The notes under the pieces were generated by a model, which searched no databases, was not told where the DNA came from, and was given only the letters and a program-made list of their open reading frames with translations. 42,871 nt of DNA from a virus. This document shows positions 39,361 to 42,871 of the stretch, piece after piece (position 1 is the first letter of the stretch; each line of letters starts with the position of its first letter). The stretch covers positions 1 through 42,871 of the IMG/VR virus record IMGVR_UViG_3300005264_000129; one strand, 5' to 3'. Made by a program: the position numbers and the translations under genes.

Positions 39361-40050
39361 TTAATTTAGGCGTTTTATCGAACTTTGTTTTGTCACGCCT
39401 CGATGAATGGAAGTTGACTTTCCAGCCTGAAAGCCAGCGTCTGAATATGATGATCCTCGACTCCGGGAATATCGGAGCCGATTATTTTTTTGAAACTCCT
39501 TCAACGCTTGCACGTTTAAGGGAACGATGGTCAACCCACGTTCGTTAATATGGGCATTTTTCATTTCCGTGAGCTCCTGGAGTTTCTCCCGAATACCGAA
39601 AGCGAAGCCCGTTCTCCACAAACGGCGTTCCTTTCCACGTTGTGATACCGTCAACTTGGGCAAGGATTTTAAATACTCCTTCCATTTCATATCCCTTTGC
39701 CCGTAAATGACATCACTCATATATAAAGTTTGTTCGATATCAGCCGAACGCCCGACGTACAAGTACGCCCCGCCGGATACGGAGTTTTTTGTAATGAGTG
39801 CAACTCCGTTAAAATTTGCAATGGCTGAACGGAGGGACACGTCATATTTTTGGGGGGTTTTCGATTTGATACCCACTTCCTGCTCGGTGAAAAGCGGTTT
39901 TTCCTCCGCTTCAGCAATTTTGATGTCATACTGTGCCATCAATTCGGCGGCTTTGGCCTTCGCCGCCTTCGCTTCGTGGGTTTCTGAATTGTTTTTTGAC
40001 AGGGCCAACAGTTTCAAAATTTTGTCGAGTACGTTTTTTCGAGTCATCAT
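39361..40050 (-). CDS. DUF2786 protein
   Basis: 229 residues from the first of two adjacent ATGs (40050, 40047) that follow AAGGAG; the frame extends further upstream without a usable start. The N-terminal ~40 residues have the DUF2786 signature: VLDKILKLLALSKNNSETHE then AAKAKAAELMAQYDI. A beta domain follows, and RLWRTGFAFGIREKLQEL and the final GFQAGKS are seen in phage members. The family is frequent in phages and has no established biochemical function; some are proposed to bind DNA. It has its own promoter at 40094-40122. Confidence 0.85.
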   Translation of the reverse strand: MMTRKNVLDKILKLLALSKNNSETHEAKAAKAKAAELMAQYDIKIAEAEEKPLFTEQEVGIKSKTPQKYDVSLRSAIANFNGVALITKNSVSGGAYLYVGRSADIEQTLYMSDVIYGQRDMKWKEYLKSLPKLTVSQRGKERRLWRTGFAFGIREKLQELTEMKNAHINERGLTIVPLNVQALKEFQKNNRLRYSRSRGSSYSDAGFQAGKSTSIHRGVTKQSSIKRLN

Positions 40051-40093
40051 TTGTAACATCTCCTTATTTAGGATTAAGTTAATCATGGGAGGC

Positions 40094-40122
40094 AAATTAA
40101 CATAGCTTTTAGCGCCTGTCAA
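40094..40122 (-). promoter_or_regulatory. Early promoter for the DUF2786 gene
   Basis: TTGACA (40122-40117, perfect), 17-base spacer and a weak -10 TAATTT (40099-40094), followed by GCCTCCCATGATTAAC. It carries the conserved TGTCAACAGAAAA block (+ strand, 40117-40129). It diverges from the primase promoter 50 bases away. Confidence 0.65.
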
Positions 40123-40174
40123 CAGAAAAATTTTAGAAAAAAGTCATAAGCAATTATCATGCCAGTATAATAGA

Positions 40175-40203
40175 TTGACACTAATTTTTTTAAATGTTAT
40201 ATT
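40175..40203 (+). promoter_or_regulatory. Promoter of the primase gene
   Basis: TTGACA (40175-40180, perfect), 17-base spacer, TATATT (40198-40203, five of six). The start codon of the primase is 50 bases downstream, and a TTG start at 40175 can be excluded because it falls in the -35 box. Confidence 0.8.
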
Positions 40204-40252
40204 TAAAATTGTTTCACGCTGGAATTACATCATTATATATGGAGAATATCAT

Positions 40253-42517
40253 ATGAAACAAGTGTATATCGGTGAGCATAAGCATACAGCTGTGTTAAAA
40301 CCGTTTGAAATCGACTCGTTATCGAGTTTTTATGAAAAATTCGTAAAAAACCCATTAAAGGGAGGCAAAGGAGGTTTTTATTTTACTACCGCATCAGAAG
40401 TGGAGTTAACGTTCGCATCGAAAATAAACACAAAAGACGGCAGGGACAAGGATCATTACAGGAGGAATTTAAAAACTCATATGTCGAGTTGGTGCGTGTG
40501 CATCGATGGCGACCAATCAATCAGTAACTCTGGCTCCTGTGTCGATCCGATTTTAATTCATCAATCGTTGAAAGCTCAAAATATTAATCACATCATTTAC
40601 ACGACCTCCTCATATAATCCTCCACAGGTGTTTAAATGGCGATTAATCGTTCCTTGTGAATTAAAAAAGGGATCATTTTTAAAACAGCGGCATATAGCCA
40701 CGGTTGCAAAATTGTATGACCTGATTAATTGCAAGGACTTGAAGCAATCGAACGAATCATTTACACTTCCACAAATGTGGTTCCTGCCTGCCGTGCCTGA
40801 TCCGGGTGTTTCTGAATACCAATGTTTTTATCATTTTTCAGGCGATGACTTAACACCAATGGGACCTGGAAACAAACAAAATTTACCTACTGGTAGTACC
40901 AGTTATTGTCCTGAATCGGAAATAGTAAATAATATCGTTCATGGCATTTCTCCACTGCACGCCTCGATCAATAAATATATTTATGGCAATATTCAGGATG
41001 GGCGAAAACCTGAGGCGATAAAAGCCACATTGCATGGTTTGACGTCTGGCTGGAACATGAACGATGATAAATTAAAAAAATATAAGGAAGACCTGAATCG
41101 TTTGGTCGATGCTGCAGCAAGTAAATTTAAGCATCCAGAAAATGATGATCATTGGCAAGTGGAGGAGGAAAAACGAACGAATAAACGGGTATATACAAGG
41201 TATCCAGATCAAGGTGGATTATTTGAGGAGCTCGTGAAATGTTGCATGGACTGGATGATATTTCCGAATAGGCAAATAGCTGTTACTGCTGCCCGGACGG
41301 TAATTTCCACGTTGGGAGCTCGTAGTTATACACTTCCCACGGGGAAAGGAATTGCATTGACGGCATTAATTACTGGGCGTTCGACGATTGGAAAAAGTAA
41401 TATTAAGAAGTTTTTCATATGGGTACTCGATAATTTTGTTTTAGGAAGCAGGAGTCAGGAATTTCTGGGTGCACAATATTACACGTCCGTAAAAAATATG
41501 GTTGAGGATTTAACGGAAAAATATTCACTTTTATCAGTTCGTACCGAATCGGGCCAGTCCGACAAATCAAAAGCAGGGGATATGAGTCGGGTAATGGCAT
41601 ATGAATTAGAATTTTCCACGGAGTCGGGTGAATCCGGCTATATTTCCTCCGGAGCCCAGAACGATAAAATTCCCGCTTTGTATTCGCCTGGAGTAACGAC
41701 AATCCGGGAGTCGGTTGCTGAAATTCAATCAGATGCCGACGTAATGAACCAAACGACGGTTGCCGGAGTTGCAGGTCGAAGGAGCCACGTCATCATCGAT
41801 CCAATTAAAGCACCGATGAACACAAACCGAATTGATAAGGTTCCAACTAAAATAAGGAAATTAATTAATCAATTATATAAAATCGCCTCAGACCCCAATA
41901 AAAAGGATTGCACGCGACCGTTGGAACCTAAACATTGGATTTATATTCAATATGCAGACGAAAAGTTTTTTAGGAGTCGTTGGCAATATTGGCTCGATCA
42001 AGAAAATAAAGCCGCACTCAATCGGGATGACTACGAATCCACGTTCTACGGGAGACTTTACGAGCGAGTTCCTGCTTATGCTGGCATTCTCGCCGTCTGC
42101 GATAACCCCGAAAAGCCGATAATTACTAATGATCACTTGAAAATCGCTGAAAAATCGCTATTTGCCGAGTTTAATGCCCACAGGAAGCAGGAGGAGACAG
42201 GCGTCTTTGACTCCGAACTCGATAAATTAATTAAGAAAATTGAGGAGATTTTTGTCGGCGATATGACACCACTCGTAAAACATTATAAAAAATCACTGCG
42301 AGAAGTGGGTGAAAAGGAACTAAAAGACGGGGCGATGGAATGGGTCCCACTGCGGAGTAAAATCAATCGGCGATTGAGGAAGCTATCGGAACGTGAATTA
42401 AACGAATTTAACAGGAATAAATATTCATTATTGCGCGATATAAACATCCACCAATTAAGTAAAGACGAAACTTTAGAGTTATATGGGCATGCACGACTTA
42501 CGTTTAAACGCCTATAA
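40253..42517 (+). CDS. Large replication protein: AEP-like primase with DUF3987-like helicase domain
   Basis: 754 residues from ATG 40253 with GGAGA 8-12 bases upstream. The N-terminal third resembles archaeo-eukaryotic primase/prim-pol domains: WCVCIDGDQS (80-89) offers the Asp-x-Asp metal site, IIYTTSSYNPPQVFKWRLIV (114-133) the conserved Ser-Tyr and Arg130 region, and LPQMWFLPA a family landmark. From about 320 the protein has a P-loop ATPase part with GRSTIGKS (375-382), similar to DUF3987/D5-like helicases. Such proteins prime and unwind phage DNA. It is the only early + strand gene, divergent from DUF2786, and ends the coding part of the window. Confidence 0.8.
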   Translation: MKQVYIGEHKHTAVLKPFEIDSLSSFYEKFVKNPLKGGKGGFYFTTASEVELTFASKINTKDGRDKDHYRRNLKTHMSSWCVCIDGDQSISNSGSCVDPILIHQSLKAQNINHIIYTTSSYNPPQVFKWRLIVPCELKKGSFLKQRHIATVAKLYDLINCKDLKQSNESFTLPQMWFLPAVPDPGVSEYQCFYHFSGDDLTPMGPGNKQNLPTGSTSYCPESEIVNNIVHGISPLHASINKYIYGNIQDGRKPEAIKATLHGLTSGWNMNDDKLKKYKEDLNRLVDAAASKFKHPENDDHWQVEEEKRTNKRVYTRYPDQGGLFEELVKCCMDWMIFPNRQIAVTAARTVISTLGARSYTLPTGKGIALTALITGRSTIGKSNIKKFFIWVLDNFVLGSRSQEFLGAQYYTSVKNMVEDLTEKYSLLSVRTESGQSDKSKAGDMSRVMAYELEFSTESGESGYISSGAQNDKIPALYSPGVTTIRESVAEIQSDADVMNQTTVAGVAGRRSHVIIDPIKAPMNTNRIDKVPTKIRKLINQLYKIASDPNKKDCTRPLEPKHWIYIQYADEKFFRSRWQYWLDQENKAALNRDDYESTFYGRLYERVPAYAGILAVCDNPEKPIITNDHLKIAEKSLFAEFNAHRKQEETGVFDSELDKLIKKIEEIFVGDMTPLVKHYKKSLREVGEKELKDGAMEWVPLRSKINRRLRKLSERELNEFNRNKYSLLRDINIHQLSKDETLELYGHARLTFKRL

Positions 42518-42871
42518 ATCTTGTACGACGAAAACGCCTCATACAGGGGGCGTAACAGCAACTATTTCTAATGAAATCAATATGTTACAGCAATCTTATA
42601 CGCTTATACGCCTCTCGCGCATCTGTGCCTCTGACTCCTCCCTAGCAAAAAGCGTGCCAGGCCTGAGCCAGAGTTTTTTTTTTATTTCCCGTATTTCAGT
42701 ATAAGAATATATATATATATATAATAACATATTCATATCATTAGAAAAAAGTGCTGATACGCTTTTCTTGTACGGGGTAGATCTTGAACGCAAGAGATGA
42801 GACACTTCTGTATCACAAGCAAAGAACGTGCCATTAAGGTTTTTTATAATGATTTCAACGAGTTAAAAAAA
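42518..42871. other. Right terminal non-coding region
   Basis: 354 bases with no credible gene; short open frames here lack ribosome binding sites. Contents: the right copy of the 27-base repeat (42563-42589), CTTATACGC-type repeats near 42596-42613, an alternating AT run (about 42707-42722), the 11-mer ATGAGACACTT (42797-42807) also at the left edge, a 21-base element (42845-42865) like one at 27154, and seven terminal A. It could contain the packaging or initiation site when joined to the left end. Confidence 0.55.
42563..42589 (+). repeat. 27-base terminal direct repeat, right copy
   Basis: Matches 160-186 at 25 of 27 positions in the same orientation. This copy also contains the perfect small inverted repeat ATTTC-TAAT-GAAAT at its left end. 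Confidence 0.6.

Noticed and set aside
39481-39492. A-AAA-AAT slippery heptamer in the DUF2786 gene as a programmed -1 shift
   Set aside because: The -1 frame hits TAA in the next codon, so it would only truncate the protein and cannot explain the downstream open frame.
1-42871. Lysogeny functions (integrase, excisionase, repressor) and tRNA genes
   Set aside because: Looked for on both strands; no tyrosine or serine recombinase motifs, no CI-like gene, and no cloverleaf with a GTTCGA-type arm could be supported.

Overview
The window reads as a nearly complete genome of a tailed double-stranded DNA phage (class Caudoviricetes) with a long tail and an HK97-type head. The evidence is an ordered morphogenesis block on the + strand: terminase, HK97-type portal, S78-type protease, HK97-type capsid, head-tail connectors, tail tube, frameshifted tail chaperone, tape measure, baseplate and lysis genes. 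Genes end about 350 bases from each edge and both edges finish in a run of seven A, so the contig may be a circularised or terminus-cut genome. I see no integrase, excisionase, CI-like repressor, tRNA or CRISPR array, so a virulent lifestyle is likely. The host cannot be named. Ribosome binding sites are strong (GGAGG type) and promoters are sigma70-like with 17-base spacers, so it is an ordinary bacterium.

Layout. 1-1430: terminal non-coding DNA with short repeats, a hypothetical gene and a PD-(D/E)XK nuclease, then a strong promoter at 1294-1322. 1430-7784: packaging and head genes. 7840-14312: decoration-like protein, connectors, tail terminator, major tail protein, G/GT tail chaperone with a -1 frameshift, tape measure. 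14317-22568: distal tail and baseplate proteins, including a LamG adhesin-like gene broken by a frameshift. 22574-23568: class 3 lipase-like hydrolase and an M15-like peptidase, probably lysis. From 23670 to 40050 everything is on the - strand: small zinc-binding early proteins, ATP-dependent DNA ligase, family A DNA polymerase (disrupted by an exact 85-base tandem duplication), a nucleotide and base modification cluster, a helicase, and a recombination set (Cas4-like nuclease, DnaQ-like exonuclease, DUF669, Sak4-like ATPase). 40253-42517 on the + strand is a large AEP primase/DUF3987-like replication protein, divergently transcribed from its own promoter.

Most interesting system: 29555-32892 encodes, in one overlapping operon with the polymerase, a dCMP deaminase, a thymidylate synthase homologue in which the dUMP-selecting Asn (E. 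coli N177) is Asp, a divergent cytosine-C5 methyltransferase (GHPKC for GGPPC, DNL for ENV), an all-alpha dUTPase/dCTPase-type pyrophosphohydrolase and a P-loop deoxynucleotide kinase-like protein. This is the logic of the T4 hydroxymethylcytosine pathway (cd, gp42, gp56, gp1) in a small siphovirus, with an atypical C5-methyltransferase added. I infer that the phage replaces or hypermodifies cytosine. The - strand is served by a family of at least six dispersed promoters with exact 17-base spacers, three of which share a 13-base block.
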